Positions 25,155-33,443 of a stretch of 60,883 nt of DNA are shown piece after piece. The notes under the pieces were generated by a model. That model had not been told where the DNA came from, did no database searches, and was given only the letters and a program-made list of their open reading frames with translations. The DNA is from Pseudomonas sp. M47T1 (GTDB taxonomy: Bacteria > Pseudomonadota > Gammaproteobacteria > Pseudomonadales > Pseudomonadaceae): NCBI RefSeq assembly GCF_000263855.1, contig NZ_AJWX01000035.1, positions 1 to 60,883 of the forward strand, written 5' to 3'. A program made the translations under genes and the position numbers. The number at the start of each line of letters is the position of its first letter. Within the stretch, counting starts at the first letter, position 1.

Positions 25155-27761
25155 ATGCACGAACTCTATCAGCCCCGCGAAATCGAAGCCGCCGCCCAGT
25201 CGTTCTGGGATGAGCAAAAGTCCTTTGAAGTAAGTGAGCAGCCAGGCAAGGAGACCTTCTACTGCCTGTCGATGTTCCCCTACCCCAGCGGCAAGCTACA
25301 CATGGGGCACGTGCGCAACTACACCATTGGCGACGTGATCTCGCGCTACCACCGCATGCAGGGCAAGAATGTCCTGCAGCCCATGGGGTGGGACGCCTTC
25401 GGCATGCCGGCAGAAAACGCCGCCATGAAGAACAAGGTCGCGCCGGCCAAGTGGACCTACGAGAACATCGCCTACATGAAGACCCAGCTCAAGAGCCTGG
25501 GCCTGGCGATCGACTGGTCGCGCGAAGTCACCACATGCAAGCCCGACTACTACCGTTGGGAGCAGTGGCTGTTCACCCGCCTGTTTGAAAAAGGCGTTAT
25601 CTACCGCAAGAACGGTACCGTGAACTGGGACCCGGTGGACCAGACCGTACTGGCCAACGAGCAGGTCATCGACGGCCGTGGCTGGCGTTCGGGCGCGCTG
25701 ATCGAGAAGCGCGAAATCCCGATGTACTACTTCAAGATCACCGCGTACGCCGAAGAGCTGCTCGATAGCCTGGACGAACTGCCAGGCTGGCCTGAGCAGG
25801 TCAAGACCATGCAGCGCAACTGGATCGGCAAGTCGCGCGGCATGGAAGTGCAGTTCCCGTACAACGTCGCCTCCATTGGCGAAGCCGGCGCGCTGAAAGT
25901 CTTCACCACCCGCCCAGACACCCTGATGGGCGCCACTTACGTGGCCGTGGCCGCCGAGCACCCGTTGGCCACCCTGGCGGCGCAGAACCACCCTGAGCTG
26001 CAAGCGTTCATCAACGAATGCAAGAGCGGTAGCGTCGCCGAAGCCGACGTCGCTACCCAGGAAAAGAAAGGCATGCCGACGCCGCTGTTCGTCGAGCACC
26101 CGCTGACCGGTGAAAAACTGCCGGTATGGGTCGCCAACTACGTGCTGATGCACTACGGCGACGGCGCAGTGATGGCCGTGCCGGCTCACGACGAGCGCGA
26201 CTTCGAATTTGCTACCAAGTACAGCCTGCCGATCAAGTCGGTAGTGCGCACCAGCGCCGGTGACACCAATCCTGCCCCGTGGCAGGAGGCCTATGGCGAA
26301 CACGGCACGCTGATCAATTCCGGCGAATTCGACGGCCTGGACTTCGCCGGCGCCTTCGACGCCATCGAAGTGGCGCTGATCAAAAAAGAACTGGGCAAGT
26401 CCCGCACCCAGTTCCGTCTGCGCGACTGGGGCATCAGCCGCCAGCGCTACTGGGGCTGCCCGATCCCGATCATCCACTGCGATGCCTGCGGTGACGTGCC
26501 CGTGCCGGAAGACCAACTGCCGGTCAAGCTGCCCGAAGACGTGGTTCCGGACGGTGCTGGCTCGCCCTTGGCGCGCATGCCCGAGTTCTACGAGTGCACC
26601 TGCCCGAAATGCGGCGCGGCGGCCAAGCGTGAAACCGACACCATGGACACCTTCGTGGAGTCCTCGTGGTACTACGCCCGCTACGCCTCGCCACAATACG
26701 ACCAGGGCATGGTCGACCCTGCCGCGGCCAACCACTGGCTGCCAGTAGACCAGTACATCGGCGGTATCGAACACGCCATCCTGCACCTGCTGTACGCGCG
26801 CTTCTTCCACAAGCTGATGCGCGACGAAGGCCTGGTCAGCTCCAACGAGCCGTTCAAGAACCTGCTGACCCAGGGCATGGTGGTCGCCGAAACCTACTAC
26901 CGCCTGGAAGATAACGGCGGCAAGACCTGGTTCAACCCGGCCGACGTCGAGCTTGAGCGTGACAGCAAGGCCAAGGTCATCAGCGCCAAGCTGATCAGCG
27001 ACGGCCTGCCGGTGGAAATCGGTGGCACCGAGAAGATGTCCAAGTCCAAGAACAACGGCGTCGACCCACAGTCGATGATCAACCAGTACGGTGCGGACAC
27101 CTGCCGCCTGTTCATGATGTTCGCCTCGCCGCCCGACATGAGCCTGGAATGGTCCGACTCCGGCGTCGAAGGCTCGAACCGCTTCATGCGCCGCGTATGG
27201 CGCCTTGCCCAGGCCCACGTCGGCCATGGCCTGCCGGCCGCGCTGGACGTTGCCAGCCTGTCGGACGAGCAGAAGGTCATCCGCCGCGCCACTCACCTGG
27301 CCATCAAGCAGGCCAGCCAGGATATCGGCCAGCATCACAAGTTCAACACCGCCATTGCCCAGGTGATGACGCTGATGAACGTGCTGGAAAAGGCCCCGCA
27401 GGCCAGCGAACAGGACCGCGCGTTGATCCAGGAAGGCCTGGAAACCGTGACCCTGCTGTTGGCACCGATCACCCCGCACATCTGCCACGAGCTGTGGAAT
27501 GCCCTGGGCCACGCCGGTGCCGTCATCGACGCCGCCTGGCCGGTGCTGGACGACAGCGCCCTGGTGCAGGACAGCCTGACCCTGGTCATCCAGGTGAACG
27601 GCAAGCTGCGCGGCCAGATCGAAATGCCGGCCAGCGCCACCCGCGAAGAAATCGAAGCGGCGGCCCGGGTCAACGAAAACGTGCTGCGCTTCATCGACGG
27701 CCTGACGATCCGCAAGGTCATCGTCGTGCCTGGCAAACTGGTCAATATCGTCGCCAGCTGA
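25155..27761 (+). CDS. leuS: leucyl-tRNA synthetase
   Basis: An 868-residue class I synthetase of normal length. The HIGH-type motif is HMGH at residues 49-52. The CP1 editing domain spans ~220-420 (TTRPDTLMGATYVAVAAEHPL, GDGAVMAVPAHDERD). A zinc-type Cys cluster is seen at HCDACGDVPVP and YECTCPKCGAA. KMSKS lies in GTEKMSKSKNNGVDP. The C-terminal tRNA-binding domains are complete. The start MHELYQPREIEAAAQ at 25155 is preferred over an ATG 33 codons upstream. lptE and holA follow. Confidence 0.98.
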   Translation: MHELYQPREIEAAAQSFWDEQKSFEVSEQPGKETFYCLSMFPYPSGKLHMGHVRNYTIGDVISRYHRMQGKNVLQPMGWDAFGMPAENAAMKNKVAPAKWTYENIAYMKTQLKSLGLAIDWSREVTTCKPDYYRWEQWLFTRLFEKGVIYRKNGTVNWDPVDQTVLANEQVIDGRGWRSGALIEKREIPMYYFKITAYAEELLDSLDELPGWPEQVKTMQRNWIGKSRGMEVQFPYNVASIGEAGALKVFTTRPDTLMGATYVAVAAEHPLATLAAQNHPELQAFINECKSGSVAEADVATQEKKGMPTPLFVEHPLTGEKLPVWVANYVLMHYGDGAVMAVPAHDERDFEFATKYSLPIKSVVRTSAGDTNPAPWQEAYGEHGTLINSGEFDGLDFAGAFDAIEVALIKKELGKSRTQFRLRDWGISRQRYWGCPIPIIHCDACGDVPVPEDQLPVKLPEDVVPDGAGSPLARMPEFYECTCPKCGAAAKRETDTMDTFVESSWYYARYASPQYDQGMVDPAAANHWLPVDQYIGGIEHAILHLLYARFFHKLMRDEGLVSSNEPFKNLLTQGMVVAETYYRLEDNGGKTWFNPADVELERDSKAKVISAKLISDGLPVEIGGTEKMSKSKNNGVDPQSMINQYGADTCRLFMMFASPPDMSLEWSDSGVEGSNRFMRRVWRLAQAHVGHGLPAALDVASLSDEQKVIRRATHLAIKQASQDIGQHHKFNTAIAQVMTLMNVLEKAPQASEQDRALIQEGLETVTLLLAPITPHICHELWNALGHAGAVIDAAWPVLDDSALVQDSLTLVIQVNGKLRGQIEMPASATREEIEAAARVNENVLRFIDGLTIRKVIVVPGKLVNIVAS

Positions 27762-27771
27762 TCGGATCAGC

Positions 27772-27791
27772 GCGCCCGGGCAACCGGGCGC
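27772..27791 (+). other. GC-rich hairpin between leuS and lptE
   Basis: GCGCCCGG, loop GCAA, CCGGGCGC: an 8-bp stem with a GNRA-type tetraloop, 10 bases after the leuS stop. There is no U-tract, so it is more likely an mRNA-stabilising or processing element than a terminator. Confidence 0.45.
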
Positions 27792-27833
27792 CATATACAG
27801 AGTCGGCCCACAAGGTTTCTAGGGAGCATCAAG

Positions 27834-28439
27834 ATGATCAAACGCAATCTACTGGTTATGGGCCTGGCCATGCTGCTGGGCGCCTGCGGTTTCCAGTTGC
27901 GCGGCACCGGCACCAACCAACTGGCTCTCAAGGAGCTGAACGTGTCCGCCCGCGATGCCTACGGCCCTACCGTGACGCAATTGCGCAAGCAGATTGTCGC
28001 GGCCGGTGTGAAAGTCTACGACGGCGCCCCCTACAAGCTGGTGCTGAGCCGCGAGCAGGAAGACCAGCGTTCGGCCAGCTACACCAGCGGTACGCGTTCA
28101 GCTGAGTACGAGCTGACCACAACCCTGAGTTACGACATCGTTGGCCACAACAACCTCAACCTGATGAGCGACAAGATCGTTGTCGACAAGGTCTACACCC
28201 AGGATGGCAACAACCTGGCAGGTTCCGACCAGGTGGCCCAGCAGACTCGCGAAGACATCCGTCGCGAGATCATCCAGCGCCTGATGCTGCGCCTGGAACA
28301 GATCAAGCCGGAACAACTGGCCACGCTGCAGGCTGATGCCGACGCCAAGGCCAAGGCCCTGGAAGAGCAGGAAGCCGAGGCCCAGCGTATTCGTGACGCG
28401 ACGCCTCAGCAGTCGCCGATCCAGATCCCTTCGAAGTAA
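27834..28439 (+). CDS. lptE: LPS-assembly lipoprotein LptE
   Basis: A 201-residue outer-membrane lipoprotein that plugs the LptD barrel and delivers lipopolysaccharide to the surface. The signal peptide ends at a lipobox with LLGACGFQLRG, the classic LptE start. VLSREQEDQRSASYTS and the two-layer alpha/beta domain follow. The last ~40 residues are a charged, Ala/Glu/Gln-rich tail typical of Pseudomonas LptE. Its place between leuS and holA is the conserved gammaproteobacterial order. Confidence 0.95.
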   Translation: MIKRNLLVMGLAMLLGACGFQLRGTGTNQLALKELNVSARDAYGPTVTQLRKQIVAAGVKVYDGAPYKLVLSREQEDQRSASYTSGTRSAEYELTTTLSYDIVGHNNLNLMSDKIVVDKVYTQDGNNLAGSDQVAQQTREDIRREIIQRLMLRLEQIKPEQLATLQADADAKAKALEEQEAEAQRIRDATPQQSPIQIPSK

Positions 28440-28448
28440 AAGAGGAAC

Positions 28449-28473
28449 GGGGCGCTCAGGCGCCCCTTCTTTC
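28449..28473 (+). terminator. terminator-like hairpin between lptE and holA
   Basis: GGGGCGC (28449-28455), loop TCAG, GCGCCCC (28460-28466), followed by TTCTTTC. It looks like an intrinsic terminator nine bases after the lptE stop, and it ends only seven bases before the holA ATG. Confidence 0.7.
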
Positions 28474-28479
28474 ATCACC

Positions 28480-29517
28480 ATGAAACTGACCCCCGCCCAA
28501 CTCAACAAACACCTGCAAGGCAGCCTTGCGCCGGTCTACGTGATCAGCGGCGATGACCCGCTGCTGTGCCAGGAAGCCGCCGACGCGGTGCGCGCCGCCG
28601 CACGCCAGCAAGGCTTCGACGAACGCCAGGTATTCAGCGCCGACGCCAGCTTCGATTGGGGCACGCTGCTGCAAGCGGGCGCCAGCCTGTCGCTGTTTGC
28701 CCAGCGCCGCCTGCTGGAACTGCGCCTGCCCTCGGGCAAGCCCGGTGACAAGGGCGCCGCGGCACTGATCGAGTACTGCTCGCGCCCCGCCGAGGACACC
28801 CTGCTGCTGATCAGCCTGCCCAAGCTTGATGGCAGCGCGCAGAAGACCAAGTGGGGCAAGGCCCTGGTCGAAGGCCAGCACACCCAGTTCGTGCAGATCT
28901 GGCCGGTAGACGCCAACCAGCTGCCGCAGTGGATTCGCCAGCGCCTGTCCCAGGCAGGCCTGGCAGCCCAGCAGGACGCGGTGGAGCTAATTGCCGCGCG
29001 CGTGGAAGGCAACCTGCTGGCCGCGGCCCAGGAAATCGAAAAGCTCAAACTGTTGGCCGAAAATAACCAGGTCACCCTGGAAACGGTGCAATCGGCCGTG
29101 GCCGACAGCGCCCGCTTTGACGTGTTCGGGCTGGTGGATGCGGTGCTCAACGGCGAAGCCGCGCATGCCTTGCGCATGCTTGAAGGCTTGCGTGGCGAAG
29201 GCGTTGAACCACCAGTGATCCTCTGGGCGCTGGCCCGGGAGCTGCGCACCCTGGCCAACATTGCCCTGCAATACAGCCAGGGCACGCCGCTGGACAAGGC
29301 TTTCAGCAGCGCCAAGCCGCCGGTATGGGACAAGCGCAAACCGCTGATGAGCAAGGCCCTGCAACGCCACTCGGCCAAGCGCTGGGGTGAGCTTTTGCAG
29401 GATGCCCAGCACATCGACGCGCAGATCAAGGGCCAGGCCCAGGGGTCGGTGTGGATCAGTTTGTCGCGGTTGTCGCTGCTGATGGCGGGGCAGCGGACGG
29501 TGCTTCCCGCGCAGTAG
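28480..29517 (+). CDS. holA: DNA polymerase III subunit delta
   Basis: A 345-residue clamp-loader subunit that opens the beta sliding clamp. The start MKLTPAQLNKHLQG at 28480 matches other HolA proteins. Then come VYVISGDDPLLCQEAADAVR, the AAA-like fold and the C-terminal collar domain (WALARELRTLANIAL). No Shine-Dalgarno is seen between the preceding hairpin and the ATG; the only candidate (GAGGAACGG) is upstream of or inside the hairpin. Expression may therefore depend on hairpin opening or reinitiation from lptE. Confidence 0.95.
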   Translation: MKLTPAQLNKHLQGSLAPVYVISGDDPLLCQEAADAVRAAARQQGFDERQVFSADASFDWGTLLQAGASLSLFAQRRLLELRLPSGKPGDKGAAALIEYCSRPAEDTLLLISLPKLDGSAQKTKWGKALVEGQHTQFVQIWPVDANQLPQWIRQRLSQAGLAAQQDAVELIAARVEGNLLAAAQEIEKLKLLAENNQVTLETVQSAVADSARFDVFGLVDAVLNGEAAHALRMLEGLRGEGVEPPVILWALARELRTLANIALQYSQGTPLDKAFSSAKPPVWDKRKPLMSKALQRHSAKRWGELLQDAQHIDAQIKGQAQGSVWISLSRLSLLMAGQRTVLPAQ

Positions 29518-29533
29518 GCCACCTACCTCTGCA

Positions 29534-29592
29534 GGAGCTGCCGTCAGGCTGTGAAAAGGTCCGCAGGACCTTCGCAGCCTGGCGGCAGCTCC
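29534..29592. repeat. 59-base near-perfect hairpin, REP-like
   Basis: The outer arms GGAGCTGCCG/CGGCAGCTCC (10 bp), middle arms CAGGCTG/CAGCCTG (7 bp) and tip AAGGTCC-GCA-GGACCTT nest in one structure between holA and arfA. Parts of it (TTCGCAGCCTGGCGGC, GCAGCTCC) recur at 31262-31300, so it is a dispersed family different from the TGTGGGAGCGGGC type. Confidence 0.7.
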
Positions 29593-29606
29593 TTGGATTG
29601 CGGGGC

Positions 29607-29634
29607 TTGCGTGAGGAGACAGCAGGCGTATCAT
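29607..29634 (+). promoter_or_regulatory. candidate sigma-70 promoter of arfA
   Basis: TTGCGT (29607-29612), 16 bases, then TATCAT (29629-29634). The expected start near 29641 gives a ~20-base leader containing AAGGAG (29648-29653) seven bases before the arfA ATG. Confidence 0.5.
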
Positions 29635-29660
29635 CGGCGCTCCAACCAAGGAGTGCCGTC

Positions 29661-29813
29661 ATGAGCAAAAAGCGCCCCAACAAGGCCAAATCCATTATCG
29701 CCCAGCCCCTGTTCCGCAGCCGCCAGGAACGACCCGCCAAGGGCAAGGGCAGCTTCAAACGCGAAGCCTTCCAGTCGAACAACTGGGAGGCTTCTCCTTT
29801 TCTGGCGGCTTGA
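29661..29813 (+). CDS. arfA: alternative ribosome-rescue factor ArfA
   Basis: A 50-residue basic peptide. The conserved ArfA core is visible: PLFRSRQERPAKGKGSF (E. coli PLFRQRVEKNKKGKGSY) and NWEAS near the end. ArfA rescues ribosomes stalled on non-stop mRNA by recruiting RF2, as a backup to tmRNA. It is shorter than the 72-residue E. coli precursor and lacks the long hydrophobic C-terminal tail, ending NWEASPFLAA. The Shine-Dalgarno AAGGAG is strong. A terminator-like hairpin lies inside the last codons (next entry), which fits the known autoregulation through a non-stop arfA message. Confidence 0.85.
   Translation: MSKKRPNKAKSIIAQPLFRSRQERPAKGKGSFKREAFQSNNWEASPFLAA
29771..29801 (+). terminator. 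putative intragenic terminator inside arfA
   Basis: Two overlapping hairpins lie in the last codons: CCAGT-6-ACTGG (29771-29775/29782-29786), and GGAG-GCTT-CTCC (29786-29797) followed directly by TTTT. The stems are short (4-5 bp), so strength is uncertain. Their position before the stop codon matches the ArfA non-stop-mRNA scheme known from other proteobacteria. Confidence 0.4.
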
Positions 29814-29908
29814 AATCATCGTTTACCACGAACTTTCCTACGCGTTGCCCCTCGCCCCCCGCTCTCATGATATGGTCCGCATCTGACTTGAAATACCTGG
29901 ACCTGTGA

Positions 29909-31231
29909 ATGCCTCTTCGTCGTCTCCAGCGTGTGCAAATGCGTCATCTGCTCGCTGCTTCCACCCTCGTTCTGCTGGGCGCCTGTGCTGAAAAGCCTAC
30001 GGTAGCCGCCGATGCCCTGCCTGCCCCCGCGCAAAAAACCTCGCCCGTAGCCCCGTTGACCACTGCTGCGCCTGTGGATGCCGACGGCGTGATGCTGCCC
30101 ACCGAGACCTTTGCCCAATGGGAGGATAGCTTTCGCCAGCAGGCGCTACAGGCCGGCATTCGCCCCGACGTGTTCGACCGCGCGTTCGCTGGCGTCACCC
30201 CCGACCCCAGCGTGGTCAAGGCCGACCGCAGCCAGCCGGAGTTCACCCGGCCGGTGTGGGAGTACCTGGACGGTGCCATCTCGCCGGTGCGCGTGCGCAA
30301 GGGTCAGGCACTGCTTGGCCAGTACGCCGACGTGCTGCAAGGCATCGAGCAGCGTTATGGCGTAGACCGGCAGGCGTTGGTGGCGGTATGGGGCATGGAA
30401 AGCAGCTTTGGCCAGTTTCAGGGCGACAAGTCGGTGATTCGCTCGCTGGCGACCCTGGCCTACGAAGGCCGTCGCCAGAGCTTTGCCCAGGATCAGTTGA
30501 TCGCCGCCCTGCAGATTCTGCAGAACGGCGATATTCAGCCTGAAGCCATGCTGGGCTCCTGGTCGGGTGCCATGGGCCAGACCCAGTTCATCCCCACCAC
30601 CTACAACTCCCATGCCGTGGATTTCGATGGCGACGGCCGTCGCGATATCTGGGGCAGCGCGCCTGACGCCTTGGCGTCCACCGCCCACTACCTGCAAAGC
30701 TCGGGCTGGCAGCGTGGCCAGCCGTGGGGCTTTGAAGTGCAACTGGCACCCGGCTTCGACTACGCCCAGGCCGACGGCACGGTGCGCAAGCCCGTGGCGG
30801 AGTGGTTGAAAATGGGCGTGAAGGTGACGCCAGGCACGCGCCTGCCGGCTGGCAGCGACCAGTTGTCGGCGGCGTTGCTGCTACCGGCGGGCTATCGCGG
30901 CCCGGCGTTCCTGGTGCTGGACAACTTCCGCGCCATTCTCAAGTACAACAACTCATCGTCCTATGCGCTGGCGGTCAGCCTGCTGTCGCAACGCTTTGAT
31001 GGTGGCGGGTATGTGATGGGTGACTGGCCACGTGACGACTTGCCGCTGAGCCGCACCGAGCGTCTAGAGTTGCAGACCCTGCTGACGGCCAAGGGCTATG
31101 AGGCGGGAACACCGGACGGCATCATCGGCGCCAACACCCGCAAGGCCATTCGCCTGGTGCAGCAAGCGCTGGGCTGGCCGGCCGATGGCTACGCCAACCA
31201 CAAGCTGCTGGACAGCCTGCGCGGGCAGTAA
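29909..31231 (+). CDS. lytic murein transglycosylase with PG-binding domain
   Basis: A 440-residue lipoprotein (lipobox LLGAC; start at 29909, or at 29939, ten codons later; neither has a strong Shine-Dalgarno). The SLT_2/MltB-type catalytic domain covers ~75-345 with the catalytic Glu in AVWGMESSFGQFQGD and YVPT-like motifs SWSGAMGQTQFIPTTY and DFDGDGRRDIW. A peptidoglycan-binding-1 domain forms the C terminus (ELQTLLTAKGYEAGTPDG, TRKAIRLVQQALG). It should cleave glycan strands to 1,6-anhydro ends. A second MltB enzyme is encoded at 36793-37803. Confidence 0.92.
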   Translation: MPLRRLQRVQMRHLLAASTLVLLGACAEKPTVAADALPAPAQKTSPVAPLTTAAPVDADGVMLPTETFAQWEDSFRQQALQAGIRPDVFDRAFAGVTPDPSVVKADRSQPEFTRPVWEYLDGAISPVRVRKGQALLGQYADVLQGIEQRYGVDRQALVAVWGMESSFGQFQGDKSVIRSLATLAYEGRRQSFAQDQLIAALQILQNGDIQPEAMLGSWSGAMGQTQFIPTTYNSHAVDFDGDGRRDIWGSAPDALASTAHYLQSSGWQRGQPWGFEVQLAPGFDYAQADGTVRKPVAEWLKMGVKVTPGTRLPAGSDQLSAALLLPAGYRGPAFLVLDNFRAILKYNNSSSYALAVSLLSQRFDGGGYVMGDWPRDDLPLSRTERLELQTLLTAKGYEAGTPDGIIGANTRKAIRLVQQALGWPADGYANHKLLDSLRGQ

Positions 31232-31244
31232 GCAACATCCCGCG

Positions 31245-31302
31245 GGCCCGCTATGCGGGCCTTCGCAGCCTGGCGGCGGATGGCCGCCCCGCAGCTCCTA
31301 CG
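31245..31302. repeat. hairpin plus REP-like sequence after the transglycosylase gene
   Basis: GGCCCGC-TAT-GCGGGCC (31245-31261) is a tight hairpin followed by TTCGC. Directly after it, TTCGCAGCCTGGCGGC to GCAGCTCCTACG repeats the element at 29534-29592. It separates the convergent transglycosylase and ldcA genes. Confidence 0.55.
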
Positions 31303-31331
31303 TGGGGGTGATGGCGGCGAATCCGATTGGG

Positions 31332-32270
31332 CTAGCGGACTACGTCCTGCTCCAGCATCAGGGTTTTCTGCCCCGCGTCCAACCTGACCTGGGTGTTCAA
31401 TGGCAGCGTCAGGTTCGGGTCGCAATGCCCGCTGCGCCAGCCTGCCAGCACCGGGATGCCCATGGGGCCGAAGACTTCCTTGAGCAACGGCGTCAGACGC
31501 GGCACGTCCAGGCCGGCGAAATCTCCCACCAATACCCCGCGAAGGCCCTTGAAACGCCCGGCAAGGCGCAATTGCGTCAACAGGCGATCAACCCTGTACA
31601 ACGGCTCGCCAACGTCCTCGATGAACAGTATGGCGCCGTCCAGGTCGATTTCGTAATCGGTGGCCAGGGTGGCGCAGATCATCGACAGGTTGCCGCCGGT
31701 CAGGCGCCCACTGGCCACGCCGTGTTCAATGCAGGTCAACGGGTGCGCCACCGGGTGCGCCAGCAGGTCGCCCGCGCGCAATTGGCCGCGCAGCAACCGG
31801 CGCATGGAGTCTTCCGTGGGCGCCTGGCGGTTAGCCAGCAGGTCGGACGTGAGCATCGGGCCATGGAAGGTCACGAAGTTGCAATGGCGCGCAAACGCCA
31901 GGTGCAGCGCGGTGATGTCGCTGTAGCCGATGAAGGGTTTGACGTGCCGGCCAATGAGGTCGTAGTCGATCTTGTCCAGCAGCCGCGGCGTTCCGTAGCC
32001 GCCACGCAGGCAGATGATGGCGTCGATGTCGGGGTCGGCGAAGGCATCATGCAGGTCCTGCAAGCGCATCGCGTCGCTGCCGGCCAGGTAGCCCTGATGC
32101 TCCAGCACGCCGGGGTAGACCTTGAGCGAGTGGCCACGGCTGGTTACCCAGCGCTGGGCAGCCTGGACATCGAACTCCTTGGGCCCAGCCGGGGCGATCA
32201 GCGCGATTTGAGCTTCGGTGGGCACCCGACGCGGCAGCGTGGCTGCGTCGACAACCGGTGTGTCTTTCAT
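31332..32270 (-). CDS. ldcA: LD-carboxypeptidase (muramoyltetrapeptide carboxypeptidase)
   Basis: A 312-residue cytoplasmic serine peptidase (family S66) that removes the terminal D-Ala from recycled muropeptide tetrapeptides. Signs are IALIAPAGP at the start, ICLRGGYGTPRLLDKIDY, the nucleophile Ser in FIGYSDITALH, GGNLSMICATLATDYEIDLDGAILFIEDVGE (quoted parts GGNLS, FIEDVGE) and the C-terminal His region (GHCDPNLTLPLN). The start at 32270 has AAGGAG eight bases upstream; an ATG six codons earlier has none. Recycling links it to the transglycosylases nearby. Confidence 0.93.
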   Translation of the reverse strand: MKDTPVVDAATLPRRVPTEAQIALIAPAGPKEFDVQAAQRWVTSRGHSLKVYPGVLEHQGYLAGSDAMRLQDLHDAFADPDIDAIICLRGGYGTPRLLDKIDYDLIGRHVKPFIGYSDITALHLAFARHCNFVTFHGPMLTSDLLANRQAPTEDSMRRLLRGQLRAGDLLAHPVAHPLTCIEHGVASGRLTGGNLSMICATLATDYEIDLDGAILFIEDVGEPLYRVDRLLTQLRLAGRFKGLRGVLVGDFAGLDVPRLTPLLKEVFGPMGIPVLAGWRSGHCDPNLTLPLNTQVRLDAGQKTLMLEQDVVR

Positions 32271-32368
32271 TCGATGAGCTCCTTGCATGGATCGAAAACG
32301 CCTACTTTAGAGCGTTCCCCATGACAGAACAGCATAGTCTTGTAACTTGGTACATCGCAAAAACGACA

Positions 32369-32404
32369 ATGCCGGCCGCGGTTCAATGAACCACCGGCCG
32401 GCAT
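32369..32404 (-). terminator. terminator of the proA-lipA run
   Basis: ATGCCGGCCG (32369-32378) pairs with CGGCCGGCAT (32395-32404), and an inner GGTTC-AAT-GAACC hairpin sits in the loop. On the minus strand it is followed by TTGTCGTTTTTGC-like U-rich sequence. It lies 19 bases after the lipA stop. Confidence 0.8.
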
Positions 32405-32422
32405 CGGTGCCGCAGGCCTTGA

Positions 32423-33442
32423 TCAGAGCTTGATCCGGGCCTCGTGCGCCTGCTGGTCGGCATGGTACGAGGAACGTACCAGCGGGCCGGAAGCGACGTT
32501 CTTGAAGCCCATCTTGTACCCTTCCTCGGCGAACCAGGCGAAGGTGTCCGGGTGCACGAAACGCTGCACCGGCAGGTGGCTGCGCGATGGTTGCAGGTAC
32601 TGGCCAAGGGTCAGCATGTCGATGTTGTGCTCGCGCATGCGATGCATCACTTCGATCACTTCTTCGTCGGTTTCGCCCAGCCCCAGCATCAGCCCGGACT
32701 TGGTGGGGACGTGCGGCACCATTTCCTTAAACTTCTGCAGCAGGGTCAGCGACCACTGGTAGTCCGAACCTGGGCGCGCGGCCTTGTACAGGCGTGGCAC
32801 GGTTTCCAGGTTGTGGTTGAACACATCCGGCGGCTCGGCGGCAGTGATCTGCAAGGCAACGTCCATGCGGCCGCGGTAGTCCGGTACCAGGGTTTCCAAC
32901 TGCACGCCCGGCGACAGTTTGCGGATTTCCCGCAGGCAGTCGGCGAAGTGCTGGGCACCACCGTCGCGCAGGTCGTCACGGTCTACCGAGGTGATGACCA
33001 CGTACTTGAGGCGCAGGTCGGCGATGGCTACAGCCAGGTTCATCGGCTCGTCGGCGTCCAGCGCCTTCGGACGGCCGTGGCCGACGTCGCAGAACGGGCA
33101 GCGACGGGTGCAGATGTCACCCATGATCATGAAGGTGGCGGTACCACCGCTGAAGCACTCGCCCAGGTTCGGGCAGGAAGCCTCTTCACAGACACTGTGC
33201 AGCTTGTGCTTGCGCAGCAGTTGCTTGATACGGTCGACTTCCGGCGAAACCGGGATGCGTACGCGAATCCAGTCCGGCTTTTTCGGCAGTTCTTCGGTGG
33301 GGATGATCTTCACCGGAATACGTGCGACTTTCTCGGCACCGCGCAATTTCACGCCGGCTTCGACCTTGGGCCGAGGCGTGGTCACGTTGGTGACCGGGAT
33401 CATGGTTTGCACGGATTCAGCTGTGTCTTGCGCGGTAGTCAT
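32423..33442 (-). CDS. lipA: lipoyl synthase
   Basis: A 339-residue radical SAM enzyme that inserts two sulfurs into octanoyl chains on lipoyl domains. The auxiliary-cluster cysteines are Cys85, Cys90 and Cys96 (CEEASCPNLGEC), and the radical SAM triad is Cys111, Cys115 and Cys118 (CTRRCPFC). The C-terminal RSSYHAD Ser supplies the fourth auxiliary ligand. lipB lies directly upstream, with one base between the lipB stop and the lipA start codon. It is the last gene of the 12-gene minus-strand run. Confidence 0.97.
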   Translation of the reverse strand: MTTAQDTAESVQTMIPVTNVTTPRPKVEAGVKLRGAEKVARIPVKIIPTEELPKKPDWIRVRIPVSPEVDRIKQLLRKHKLHSVCEEASCPNLGECFSGGTATFMIMGDICTRRCPFCDVGHGRPKALDADEPMNLAVAIADLRLKYVVITSVDRDDLRDGGAQHFADCLREIRKLSPGVQLETLVPDYRGRMDVALQITAAEPPDVFNHNLETVPRLYKAARPGSDYQWSLTLLQKFKEMVPHVPTKSGLMLGLGETDEEVIEVMHRMREHNIDMLTLGQYLQPSRSHLPVQRFVHPDTFAWFAEEGYKMGFKNVASGPLVRSSYHADQQAHEARIKL

Positions 33443-33443
33443 A

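Noticed and set aside
25296..27794. 832-codon minus-strand frame opposite leuS
   Set aside because: Antisense shadow of leuS; no recognised motif and an Asp/Val/His-biased composition typical of such shadows.
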